A stretch of 64,000 nucleotides of DNA, from positions 1 through 64,000 of the forward strand of contig MPDC01000021.1 in assembly GCA_001874255.1 (NCBI GenBank), given 5' to 3'. Numbering within the stretch: position 1 is the first letter of the stretch; each line of letters opens with the position of its first letter. Under the pieces are notes generated by a model that was given only the letters and a program-made list of their open reading frames with translations, did no database searches and had not been told where the DNA came from. The translations under genes and the position numbers were made by a program. The stretch comes from Alphaproteobacteria bacterium MedPE-SWcel. Lineage in GTDB: Bacteria; Pseudomonadota; Alphaproteobacteria; Rhodobacterales; Rhodobacteraceae. Positions 45,770-54,300 of this stretch are shown piece by piece.

Positions 45770-47341
45770 TCATTGGCCAAAGAGCGCGATCAACCCATCC
45801 GCATATGCTCCGCGCCAGACAAAGCCATCGTGACCGGCGCGATATTCGCGCCAATGGCTCTCTGCTCCCAAAGCGCGAAGAACGCCATGGACCTGCCGCG
45901 ACGTTTCGCGAATTTCATATTGGCCATCGCTGCTGGTCTCGAAATGACCCGCAGCAATGAATGCCCGCAGCTCCGCCGCATCTCCCTGCGCAATCAGCCT
46001 GTTGGCCACATAGCAAAGGCCATTGTCCGCGCGCTCCTGCCCCTCTGGCGACCACCAGTAGGACCCCGACAGCGAGATCACCGCCCCAAAGCGCTCTGGC
46101 TGATCCAGCGCGGCGTTGGTTGACCCGATACCACCATAGCTTGCACCGGCAAGCACGGTGCGTTCGCGGTGGTGCGCCATGCCGAATTTACCAAGGACAT
46201 GCGGCAGGAGTTCATTGGCAAGGAAGGCGCTGAATTTCGGATTGCCCGGCAGCTCTGCGCCGCGGTGCGCGACATCGATCGGATCGACGAACACGGCCGC
46301 CACCGATGGCAGCGCGCCGGAGAGGGTCAGGTTATCCAGCATGCCAGGGATCTGCAGTTCCGAGATCGCGCGCGGCCCGTCGAACATGAAAAGCAGGATC
46401 GCATTCTGATCGGCAGGGTCAAAACCCGGCGAGCGATAGAGGCTCACCGCCCGCGTATTGCCGAGGATCTCGGAAGTGAAATCTTCCGTTCTGAGGTAGG
46501 ATTTCGCGCTGGGGTCGACTGGGAATCCCGGCTGTACCGGCGCGTCCCTCAGGCTGACGGTGGACCATTGATGCCAGCGGTCAGAGGCGTCCGGCGGCCA
46601 AGGGGAGGGATTGGCGGGATCTGCAGCTGCGGTTGCAAGAATGGCAATCCGCTTCTGGCGCCAGGGCGCGTCGAACTGCGGTACATCCGGCGCCAGGCGG
46701 TAGGACAGCCGGGTGTCCCAGGGCACTTGGTAGCTCTTGAACCAGATATCAGTGGTCCCGAGCCGGTTCAGCCAGTCGTGATCCGAGGAGGGTCCCCCCA
46801 ACAGGCGCACATTGTGCAACGCCCCCCGGTACAGAAAGGTGAGCATCGCCTTCTCCCCCTCCCCTTCGACGAGCGGAGTGCCATTGGCCGCGAGTTGGGT
46901 CCAGATTGCATCTTTGCTTTTCCCGGCCGCCAGCTGTTTTTCCGCCTCGCGCAGAGCCGGACTGTCGGGAATGGATGTCGGAGCGGTTTGATCCGCGTTC
47001 AACGGCCGTCTCGTCAAGTGAAGGTCATAGGCCGCGCCTTCAGCCCCGACGAGCTCCAGCCTGCTTTCCTCTGTCTGGGCCACGAAATGAACCCGCTCGG
47101 CCCCTCCGGTTGCTTGCGCCAACAAACGCATCCGGGGCTGCTCTGCCTCATTCTGATACAGGGACAGATCCTGTCCCGTCAGGGTGCCACTGAAATACTC
47201 CCCGGCGCGGGCCTCCAATTCGATGACGATGCTGTCCTGCGAAATCGTTCCACGGACGGACACATCCTGCCCAAAGGCCTGAAGCGGCAGGGTCATGGAC
47301 CCCACCGCCGCAGCCAGTGCCAACTGTCTCACCCGAGGCAT
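45770..47341 (-). CDS. Periplasmic Fes/Cee-like siderophore esterase
   Basis: This 523-residue protein has a signal peptide (about 23 residues, ending LQAFGQ) and an alpha/beta-hydrolase domain of the enterochelin-esterase class: nucleophile Ser401 in GASYGG and catalytic His504 in AGHDGF. It would cut trilactone siderophores such as enterobactin. Unlike cytoplasmic E. coli Fes, it is exported, like Campylobacter Cee, which hydrolyses the siderophore in the periplasm before uptake of linear fragments. It overlaps the receptor gene by one base (TGATG), which shows coupling and fixes the start at 47341. Confidence 0.85.
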   Translation of the reverse strand: MPRVRQLALAAAVGSMTLPLQAFGQDVSVRGTISQDSIVIELEARAGEYFSGTLTGQDLSLYQNEAEQPRMRLLAQATGGAERVHFVAQTEESRLELVGAEGAAYDLHLTRRPLNADQTAPTSIPDSPALREAEKQLAAGKSKDAIWTQLAANGTPLVEGEGEKAMLTFLYRGALHNVRLLGGPSSDHDWLNRLGTTDIWFKSYQVPWDTRLSYRLAPDVPQFDAPWRQKRIAILATAAADPANPSPWPPDASDRWHQWSTVSLRDAPVQPGFPVDPSAKSYLRTEDFTSEILGNTRAVSLYRSPGFDPADQNAILLFMFDGPRAISELQIPGMLDNLTLSGALPSVAAVFVDPIDVAHRGAELPGNPKFSAFLANELLPHVLGKFGMAHHRERTVLAGASYGGIGSTNAALDQPERFGAVISLSGSYWWSPEGQERADNGLCYVANRLIAQGDAAELRAFIAAGHFETSSDGQYEIRETSRQVHGVLRALGAESHWREYRAGHDGFVWRGAYADGLIALFGQ

Positions 47342-49464
47342 CAGAAGGCAAAGTCCAGAGACGCTGTTACCGTCCGCCCGGTGCCTACGAAACATGCGTA
47401 GACGGACGCGCAGGAGGCGGCGTAGAACTCATCCGTCAGATTGCGTATGTTCACCTGCGCCTTCATGCCCTCTAGCGACGGATTGCCTGCGCCGAAATCA
47501 TAGCTCAGCGCCAGATCAAACAGGGTGACATCCGGGACCGTAAAGCTGTTCGCCCCGTCGCCCTGGCTTTCGCCGATATAGCGCACACCCGCGCCGAGCC
47601 CGAACCCATTGTCCATTTCATAGTTCGCCCAGATGGACGCCTGATGGCCCGGCAGGCGCGAAGGCGTTTTCCCGACTTCGTCCGAACGGATGGACTCGGC
47701 CACGGTGGCATCCAGATAGGAATATGAGGCAATGACATCCAGTCCTTGGGCAAGCTCCATCCGGCCTTCGAACTCGAAACCCTGGCTGTCGATCTGACCG
47801 GTCTGCTCATATCCGCCGAGGCTCGAATTGTAGTTCAGCACGCCCGTCTGTGTGATGTCAAAGATGGCAGCCTGGGCAAAGAAACGCCCGTCCTGGGACA
47901 GCCACTTTACCCCCGCCTCGATCTGTTCGCCTTCGGTTGGGTCAAAGGCCGGGTTCCCTGCCAGCGGCGACTCTGTCACCGGCTCGAAGCTGGTCGCATA
48001 GCTGATATAGGGCGCGACGCCATTGTCGAAAGTATAGAGCGCCCCGATATGGCCCGTCAGCGCAGTGTCGTCAAAGCTCGACACGCTGTTGCCGATGTTG
48101 TCGGTGATCTCTGTGTCAAACTTGTCCAGTCGCAGACCGGCAGAGAGCTGCAGCGCCCCCAGTTCGATCCGGTCCGACACATAGATGCCCGACTGGCGCG
48201 CAACGGTATCTGTATCGCTCTGCCGATCGGTCAGCGGATAGTCGGCCGGGTTGAGACCATAGGCAGGATCACGCCAGTTGAGCGAGGGCACCGAGAAGTT
48301 GAACCCCCAGGCGTAGTCCCGCTTGTTCTGTTGCATGTCGAGACCCACAAGCAATGTGTGGTCGGCGGCGCCGGTGCTGAACCTCGTCTCCACGCCGACA
48401 TCCAGCGTCAGTTGGAACAGATCGTCGGTGCCGCCCGAGGCGGTCCGGGAAATGGTTTCCTCATCGGCCGCGAGCGATCCCCAGGTCAGGGTGCGGTACT
48501 CTGACGTGATGTCGGTCGCCCGGAAATTCGCGCGCAGCTGGCTGCTTGCACCGAGATCCTGTTGATACTGAACCGACACTGCATTGGTATAGCGTTCGGA
48601 TTTCTGGAAACTGGGGTCCGAAATCAGGAATTCGGCGGGAATATAGCCGAAGGCGGTCGGGTCGACCGTGCCGAGTTTCTCGCGGAAGTTCCGAAACCCT
48701 GCTTCGGGATCGCTCTGGCTCAACACGGAAACGGTCAGGCTACGACTGTCATCCGGCGCCCAGGTCAATGACGGCATGAAAGCATATCGACGCTGTTTCA
48801 GCCCATCTTCCGGAGTATCTGCCTGCCATGCGGTCCCCGCAATACGCCAGCTCAGCGTATCGTTATCGGCAAAAGTGCCCCCCATATCGAAGGACAGCTC
48901 GGCACGGGCGTCGGATCCGACAGCGACGCGTCCCCGGCGGAAGGAGTCCCCCGTCGGACGCTTTGTCGCAAGATTGACAATTCCGCCCGGATTGGCCTGC
49001 CCGTAAAGCACGGAGGCCGGGCCCTTCACCACCTCAACCCGCTCCAGCAGCCAGGGGTCTATCTGGCCAAACGAATTGGTTCCGAACGCCAGCCCATCGA
49101 CAAAGCGGGGCACATAGCCGAACCCACGCACATACATCTCATCATGCAGATTGGAGGTGCCGCGATACTCGGTAAAGACGCCCGGCGTAAAGCGCAGCGC
49201 CTCGGCAACTGTCTCGGCACCCTGGGCCGCAATCTGATCAGCGGGAACGACGTTCACCATCTGGTCGATCTTTGTCAACGCCACCCCGGTCTTGGTTCCA
49301 CTGCTGCTCGTCTTGGCGATATAGCCCTCGACGGGTCCGGCCGGATCTTCGCCAGCGACGTTGATCGGCTGAAGTTCAATTACGTCCTGCGCATAGGCGG
49401 TCAGCGGCAGCGCAACCGTCATCATCAGCGCAGCAAAAGCCGCGCGGCTCCCAACTCTGGTCAT
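47341..49464 (-). CDS. TonB-dependent ferric-siderophore receptor
   Basis: This 707-residue outer-membrane receptor has a signal peptide (about 25 residues), a TonB box-like VIELQPINV, a plug domain (about 60-165, with LLERVEVVKGPASVLYGQ and NPGGIVNLATKRP) and a beta-barrel ending in aromatic SLDFAF. The C-terminal pair of cysteines in YAASCASVYACF is typical of FhuA/FoxA-type receptors. The ATG at 49464 has AAGGGGA upstream. It is translated with the periplasmic esterase and is divergent from an AraC regulator. The receptor class suggests hydroxamate or mixed siderophores, whereas the esterase suggests a trilactone. Confidence 0.92.
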   Translation of the reverse strand: MTRVGSRAAFAALMMTVALPLTAYAQDVIELQPINVAGEDPAGPVEGYIAKTSSSGTKTGVALTKIDQMVNVVPADQIAAQGAETVAEALRFTPGVFTEYRGTSNLHDEMYVRGFGYVPRFVDGLAFGTNSFGQIDPWLLERVEVVKGPASVLYGQANPGGIVNLATKRPTGDSFRRGRVAVGSDARAELSFDMGGTFADNDTLSWRIAGTAWQADTPEDGLKQRRYAFMPSLTWAPDDSRSLTVSVLSQSDPEAGFRNFREKLGTVDPTAFGYIPAEFLISDPSFQKSERYTNAVSVQYQQDLGASSQLRANFRATDITSEYRTLTWGSLAADEETISRTASGGTDDLFQLTLDVGVETRFSTGAADHTLLVGLDMQQNKRDYAWGFNFSVPSLNWRDPAYGLNPADYPLTDRQSDTDTVARQSGIYVSDRIELGALQLSAGLRLDKFDTEITDNIGNSVSSFDDTALTGHIGALYTFDNGVAPYISYATSFEPVTESPLAGNPAFDPTEGEQIEAGVKWLSQDGRFFAQAAIFDITQTGVLNYNSSLGGYEQTGQIDSQGFEFEGRMELAQGLDVIASYSYLDATVAESIRSDEVGKTPSRLPGHQASIWANYEMDNGFGLGAGVRYIGESQGDGANSFTVPDVTLFDLALSYDFGAGNPSLEGMKAQVNIRNLTDEFYAASCASVYACFVGTGRTVTASLDFAF

Positions 49465-49592
49465 TGATGTCCCCTTCTGTCCCAAAATCCGGCTTGAAAT
49501 GTCAGAAATTTCCGCCGCGGCTCAGCCGTTGAATACTTGAGCCATTTAGGCAGGTATTATAGGGTATGCCTCAGCTCGTCGATGATCAGAGC

Positions 49593-49611
49593 ATTTGCCC
49601 AATGGACAAAT
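49593..49611. promoter_or_regulatory. Near-perfect dyad between receptor and AraC genes
   Basis: ATTTGCCC-AAT-GGACAAAT is a 19-bp dyad with one mismatched pair. It lies 53 bp before the AraC start and 129 bp before the receptor start, a good place for an iron-responsive or AraC-type operator. Confidence 0.5.
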
Positions 49612-49663
49612 ACCTTTGATTTCGCGCCACCCCTTAACTTGACAACCAAATTGGATTGGCGAC

Positions 49664-50479
49664 ATGGCAATCGACCGGTTTCCCGGAAATCTGCGCGTCG
49701 GAGTGCTGAACAAGAGAGTGGACGGCGTCCTGGGCAATGATCCGCGCAAGGCAGAGCCCAAGGTCTCGCTGCTGTGCCTTCTCTCCGGATTTCAGAAGTT
49801 TCGTCTTGGCACGCAGGCGTTCGAACTCGACGCGCGCCGACAGCCCCATGCGATGCTGTTCCACAGCAAGGTCCCGCTCAGTGTCGTCTACGAGGTCAAC
49901 CTTGGGCACCCGCTCATCAAGACGGTTGTGTCGCTGTCGCCGGAATGGATCGACATGCTGGACGGCGGCCAATTGCCGGACATGGTCTCGGCGGATGCAA
50001 CTCTGGACTATCGGCTTTGGCACCCGGCCCCGGGGATGACGGCGCTGGTGAACGATCTGGTCGAGAGCACCTCTCGCATGTGCCGGATGACACTGGGTCT
50101 CGACCTTCTGAACCACGCGGTGGAGGATCTGCGCGCGCTGTCGCAAAACGACAGGGCCCGCGTGCAAAGGGCCCGCAGCTTTATCCACCAGAATCTGCAC
50201 CGCAGTATTTCCTCCCGGGATGTGGCCCAGGCCTGCGGGATCGGGCTCAGAACCCTGCAACGGTTGTTTGCAGATCATGAAGGCACCAGCCTTGGCGCCT
50301 ATCTGCGCTTGCGTCGGGTCGAGGCCGGGCGCGAGGCGATCGTTGGGCTCGGCCTCAGCGTCGCCGAGGCAGCCTACCGCGCCGGCTATTCAACGCCAGA
50401 GAATTTTGCCACCGCCATCAAGAGAGCCTACGGCGTGGCGCCGTCACAGCTGAGGCCGCCGGAAGAAACCTCGGCCTAG
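49664..50479 (+). CDS. AraC-family regulator (PchR-like)
   Basis: The 271-residue protein has a C-terminal AraC double helix-turn-helix (about 165-265: RDVAQACGIGLRTLQRLF and VAEAAYRAGYSTPENFATAI). It is divergent from the siderophore receptor gene and convergent with the importer operon, so it most likely activates these genes when the ferric siderophore is present, as PchR and related regulators do. The N-terminal ligand domain is not one I can assign. Confidence 0.87.
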   Translation: MAIDRFPGNLRVGVLNKRVDGVLGNDPRKAEPKVSLLCLLSGFQKFRLGTQAFELDARRQPHAMLFHSKVPLSVVYEVNLGHPLIKTVVSLSPEWIDMLDGGQLPDMVSADATLDYRLWHPAPGMTALVNDLVESTSRMCRMTLGLDLLNHAVEDLRALSQNDRARVQRARSFIHQNLHRSISSRDVAQACGIGLRTLQRLFADHEGTSLGAYLRLRRVEAGREAIVGLGLSVAEAAYRAGYSTPENFATAIKRAYGVAPSQLRPPEETSA

Positions 50480-50517
50480 CCGCCCCCGGCCTCAGACAGG
50501 CGTATCAGACAGGCGCA

Positions 50518-51270
50518 TCAGGCCAGAACAACCGGGCGTCCGTCCACGACCCGCAGGGTGGCATCAGTCTCGAACACGTCCTTGATCAGCTCCGGCGTCA
50601 CCACGTCGCGAGGGGCCCCATCGCCACAGAGGCGTCCGTCTTTCATGACCAGGACCCGATCCGCATAGGCGGTCGCGACATTGATGTCATGCAAGACGAT
50701 GATGATCGTACGCCCCTTTGCATCCGCAAGCTCTCTGAGCCGCACCATAAGCGACCGCGAGGCCGCCAGATCCAGATTGTTCAGCGGCTCGTCCAGCAGC
50801 ACATAGTTGGTGTCCTGGACATATGTCATGGCAACAAAGGCGCGCTGCCTTTGTCCGCCGGACAGCGTATCAAGGGACCGATCCGCCATTGCCGACAGTT
50901 CAAAAAGGCCCAGCCCTTCTTCGACGAGGCTGCGATCCTCTTTCGTCGGGCGCCCCCGGTGATAGGGGTAGCGGCCAAAGCTCACCAGGTCGCGCACTGT
51001 CAGGCGGCTGGTCGCATGCATCGTTTGGGGCAGGATTGCCAAGCGGCGCGCCAATTCCCTGTCGTCGCTTTGCCCCACGGTCAGCTCGTCCACCGTGATC
51101 CGTCCCTGCTGCAGGGGCAGCAACCGCGCCATCAGCGACAATAGCGTGGATTTGCCAGCACCATTGGGGCCAATCAGCGCGACAATACCACCGAGCGGCA
51201 CCCGCAGAGAAATATCGGTCAGGATCGGCGCGTCCGCGATGCGATATGTCAGATTGTGAACTTCGATCAA
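50518..51270 (-). CDS. Ferric-siderophore ABC importer ATPase
   Basis: The 250-residue ATPase has Walker A (IGPNGAGKST), the Q-loop, signature LSGGQRQRAF, Walker B (VLLDEPLNNLD) and the His switch in VLHDINVA. It belongs to the FepC/CeuD/FatE group. I start it at the TTG at 51268-51270, because this overlaps the permease stop (TTGA) and protein similarity (IEVHNLTY) begins there; an ATG 35 codons upstream lies well inside the permease gene. It is the last gene of the importer operon. Confidence 0.9.
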   Translation of the reverse strand: MIEVHNLTYRIADAPILTDISLRVPLGGIVALIGPNGAGKSTLLSLMARLLPLQQGRITVDELTVGQSDDRELARRLAILPQTMHATSRLTVRDLVSFGRYPYHRGRPTKEDRSLVEEGLGLFELSAMADRSLDTLSGGQRQRAFVAMTYVQDTNYVLLDEPLNNLDLAASRSLMVRLRELADAKGRTIIIVLHDINVATAYADRVLVMKDGRLCGDGAPRDVVTPELIKDVFETDATLRVVDGRPVVLA

Positions 51271-52211
51271 CGCTTCAGTCCTTTCAGCAACAACAGCAGG
51301 AACACCAGACCGCCCAGGAACTCCACCACCACGCTCAGCGGGGTCGAGAAGGAGAAGACACGCTCCAGTGCCCATTGCCCCCCCACAAGGATCACGCCGG
51401 CGATCAAGGCGCTGCCGGGCAGCAAGACGGCGTGGCGATATGTCGGCAGCACCATGTAAGTCAGGGCAGACACCAGCAACCCGAAGAAGGCCACCGGCCC
51501 GACCAGTGCCGTGGAGACCGAGACCAGCACCGAAATCAGCAGGAGCGCCCAGCGTTGCCCCTTGAGCGGTGGCTCGCCAAGCGAGGTCGACACAACCGGG
51601 CCCAGCGCCAGCACGTCAAGCCGGTGCCGCATCCGCCAGGCAAACGCCAGCGCCACAAGACACAGCGCAGCCGAGACCCCCAAGAGGTCCGTTTCTGCCC
51701 GCGCAAAACGCGCGAAGGACGCAGCCTGCACCACCGCATATTCATTCGGGTCGATGACCCGTTGCATCAGGCCGGTCACCGAGCGCAGCATCACGGCGAG
51801 CACGACACCCGTCAGAAGCATCCGCATCAGATCATCCCGCCCCCTGCGCAACAGAAGACCGAACAGCAGGATCGCAGCCCCGCACATCAAGGTGGCATTG
51901 GCCAGCATCAACAGCCCGGAATCCAGCCGTTGATAGGTCGGCGCTCCCAGGAAGACGACCGCCGTGGTCAGGATCAAGACATAGAGAGCATCAAACCCCA
52001 TGATCGATGGCGTCAGAATGCGATTGCCGGAAATGGTCTGGAACATCACCGCCGCCACCGCCTGAGACGCGCTGATCAGGAGCAGCGCGGCCAGCTTCTT
52101 GCCCCGAAACATCAAGGCGAATTCCAGGCTCCCCTTCACGTCCGTGAACAGGTAGCCCAGCGCACAGAGGAGAAGCAGAACAGAAAGTAAAACCAACCGC
52201 CTAGGATACAT
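51267..52211 (-). CDS. Ferric-siderophore ABC importer permease 2 (FecCD family)
   Basis: This 314-residue membrane protein has about nine helices and the FecCD-type core (FQTISGNRILTPSIMGFDAL and LVGPVAFFGLLVSALTYM). With the other permease it forms the inner-membrane channel. The ATG at 52209-52211 has AGGGAAC upstream and overlaps the preceding permease gene by 11 nt. Similarity is closest, as far as I can judge, to the CeuC/FatC type. Confidence 0.88.
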   Translation of the reverse strand: MYPRRLVLLSVLLLLCALGYLFTDVKGSLEFALMFRGKKLAALLLISASQAVAAVMFQTISGNRILTPSIMGFDALYVLILTTAVVFLGAPTYQRLDSGLLMLANATLMCGAAILLFGLLLRRGRDDLMRMLLTGVVLAVMLRSVTGLMQRVIDPNEYAVVQAASFARFARAETDLLGVSAALCLVALAFAWRMRHRLDVLALGPVVSTSLGEPPLKGQRWALLLISVLVSVSTALVGPVAFFGLLVSALTYMVLPTYRHAVLLPGSALIAGVILVGGQWALERVFSFSTPLSVVVEFLGGLVFLLLLLKGLKR

Positions 52212-53151
52212 GCGGTTCCCTGCCATACAGCATCCAGAGGAACACCGCCGCCCCGATGATGCCGATCACGGTCGCAACCGGTACTTCAAACGGATGCACG
52301 ACAAGCCGGGCAAAGATATCCGCAGCCAGCACCAGCCCGGCCCCGGCCATTGCCGTCAGCGGCAGGCTGCGCCGCAGGTTGTCCCCGGCGATCCGGCTAA
52401 CCAGGTTCGGAACCACCAGCCCCACAAACGGGATCGCTCCGACCGTCACCACGGTCAGCCCGGTGACAATCGAAATCACCACAAGGCCGCTCAGCACCAC
52501 TTGGCGATAGTTGAGGCCGAGATTGAGGCTCACCGATTCTCCCAATCCAAGGATGGAGAATTGATCCGCCACCAGATAACTCAGGCCTGCAGCGGCACCG
52601 GCGATCCACAACAGTTCGTACCGGCCGCGCATGGTGCCCGAGAACTCCCCCGTGAGCCAGATGCTGATATATTGCAGCATGTCGAGCTGAAATCCGAAAT
52701 ACACCGCTGCCGACCCGATCACACCGCCGTAGACGATCCCGACCAGCGGCACCAGCAGCGTCTCTTCTGGCGGCAATCGACGTATGATCATGAAAAAGCC
52801 GATGCTTCCGACCAGCGCTGCCAGGGCTGACAAAGCCATCTTTATCCCGATGACCGCCGAGGGCAGAAAAACCGACACCATCAGCAGGCCCAGCATCGCG
52901 CTCTGTCCGGTGCCAGCGGTCATTGGCTCCACGAACCGGTTGCGCGCGATAAGCTGCATGATCTGCCCCGCGATCGCAAGGGATGCACCGCTCAGGATGA
53001 CTGCGAAAGCACGCGGCAAGCGGCTGTCCCAGATCAGCTCCCAGGCCTCCTGCGACATGAGGTCCGCAGGAACAAGCGGGGTCGCTCCGACAAAGAGCGA
53101 CCCAAGAAACAAGAGGCCAAGGGCACTCAGCCCCGAAACCGCGCGCGACAT
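52201..53151 (-). CDS. Ferric-siderophore ABC importer permease 1 (FecCD family)
   Basis: The 316-residue permease shows the family landmarks LPRAFAVILSGASLAIAGQI, RFVEPMTAGTGQSAMLG and GAIPFVGLVVPNLVSRIAGD. It is of the CeuB/FatD kind. It starts 6 bp after the binding-protein gene and overlaps permease 2. Confidence 0.9.
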   Translation of the reverse strand: MSRAVSGLSALGLLFLGSLFVGATPLVPADLMSQEAWELIWDSRLPRAFAVILSGASLAIAGQIMQLIARNRFVEPMTAGTGQSAMLGLLMVSVFLPSAVIGIKMALSALAALVGSIGFFMIIRRLPPEETLLVPLVGIVYGGVIGSAAVYFGFQLDMLQYISIWLTGEFSGTMRGRYELLWIAGAAAGLSYLVADQFSILGLGESVSLNLGLNYRQVVLSGLVVISIVTGLTVVTVGAIPFVGLVVPNLVSRIAGDNLRRSLPLTAMAGAGLVLAADIFARLVVHPFEVPVATVIGIIGAAVFLWMLYGREPHVS

Positions 53152-53157
53152 TGCTAT

Positions 53158-54054
53158 TCAGTGTCCTTTGAACCCGGCTTCGATGTCAGAAAGCGTGCGC
53201 ATCATCGACTGAATGCCACCGCCGGAAATGTAGATATCCGCGGCGTTGAGATAGATGATCTGATCGTTTTTCCAGGCACTGGTTTCATGCACCAGCGCAT
53301 TGTCGAGCGTGGTCCGCGCATCCTCGCCCGGTTGTCCGACCGCCGCGAGACGGTCAACCACGATCAACCAATCCGGGTTCACTGTCTGGATGAACTCAAA
53401 CGAGATGCTTTCACCATGCGTGGAATCGCTGATCTCCATGGCGGCCTCCGGCAGGTCCAAAGCACTGTGAACCCAGCCGAACCGGCCGGCCTTGCCGTAG
53501 GCAGAGATTTTCGGGCCATTGGTCAGCACAATCAGCGCCGTGCCCTTGTCGGCGATCGCAGCCCGCGTGTCTGCCAGCTGGCTGTCAAATGAGGCGCGCA
53601 GCTCAGCCGCCTTGTCCTGCCGATCAAAGATCTGACCGTAGGTCTCCAGACGCTGAAGCCCCTGGCCAATCACATCTTCCCAGATCGTCATGTCAATTGC
53701 CGGCGCCAGATCTGCCATCGGGTCCAGCTGGTCCGCGCTACGGCCCCCGATGATGATCAGATCGGGTTGCAGGGCGTGGACGGCTTCGAAATCGGGTTCA
53801 AACAAGGTCCCGAGATCTTCTGCCTTGTCTGCCACATCCGCAAGGTAGGTCACATAGAGTTTCTCAGGCGCGCCCGTGACCTCAACCCCCAGTGCCGAAA
53901 TCGTATCCACCGCCGCAATATCGAAAACGGCGATCCTTTCGGGATGTGCGGGAACCTCTGCGGCTCCACGGTAGGTCTCAACAGAGATAGTCTCGGCGGC
54001 AAAGGCCGGCAGGGCAAAAAGCAGCGCAGCGCCGCACGCAAGCGATCGAAACAT
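53158..54054 (-). CDS. Ferric-siderophore binding protein (CeuE/FatB-like)
   Basis: This 298-residue protein has a cleavable signal peptide (about 19 residues, ending AFAAE) and the single-helix-linker fold of class III binding proteins (HPERIAVFDIAAVDTISALG, LQPDLIIIGGRSA, NPDWLIVVDR). CeuE-type proteins bind linear or tetradentate catecholate iron complexes, which fits a periplasmic trilactone esterase in the same region. It is the first gene of the four-gene importer operon. No lipobox is seen, so it is free in the periplasm. Confidence 0.9.
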   Translation of the reverse strand: MFRSLACGAALLFALPAFAAETISVETYRGAAEVPAHPERIAVFDIAAVDTISALGVEVTGAPEKLYVTYLADVADKAEDLGTLFEPDFEAVHALQPDLIIIGGRSADQLDPMADLAPAIDMTIWEDVIGQGLQRLETYGQIFDRQDKAAELRASFDSQLADTRAAIADKGTALIVLTNGPKISAYGKAGRFGWVHSALDLPEAAMEISDSTHGESISFEFIQTVNPDWLIVVDRLAAVGQPGEDARTTLDNALVHETSAWKNDQIIYLNAADIYISGGGIQSMMRTLSDIEAGFKGH

Positions 54055-54300
54055 CGGAAAGGACTCCAGGTCATTTCAAAGTGTGGATAGGGTCGTGTTA
54101 TGCTGGCTGGTGCAGATGCAGATGCTGGCGGTGGGACCCTGCCACAAGCATTTGAAAATGGCCATGGGCATTTCGAGAAAAGCCATCAGCGCATTGAGAG
54201 ATCATGCGGGATCCGCGTGCCGCTTGGGTGCCCTTCTGTCGCGCGGCCCGCATGTCCTGCCTCGCAGGCCCCACAGATCCCCGTGACCTGTCCAATGGCC

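Noticed and set aside
51271-51375. ATG start for the siderophore ATPase 35 codons upstream
   Set aside because: It would put non-conserved sequence in front of the domain and a long overlap into the permease gene. The TTG overlapping the permease stop fits better.
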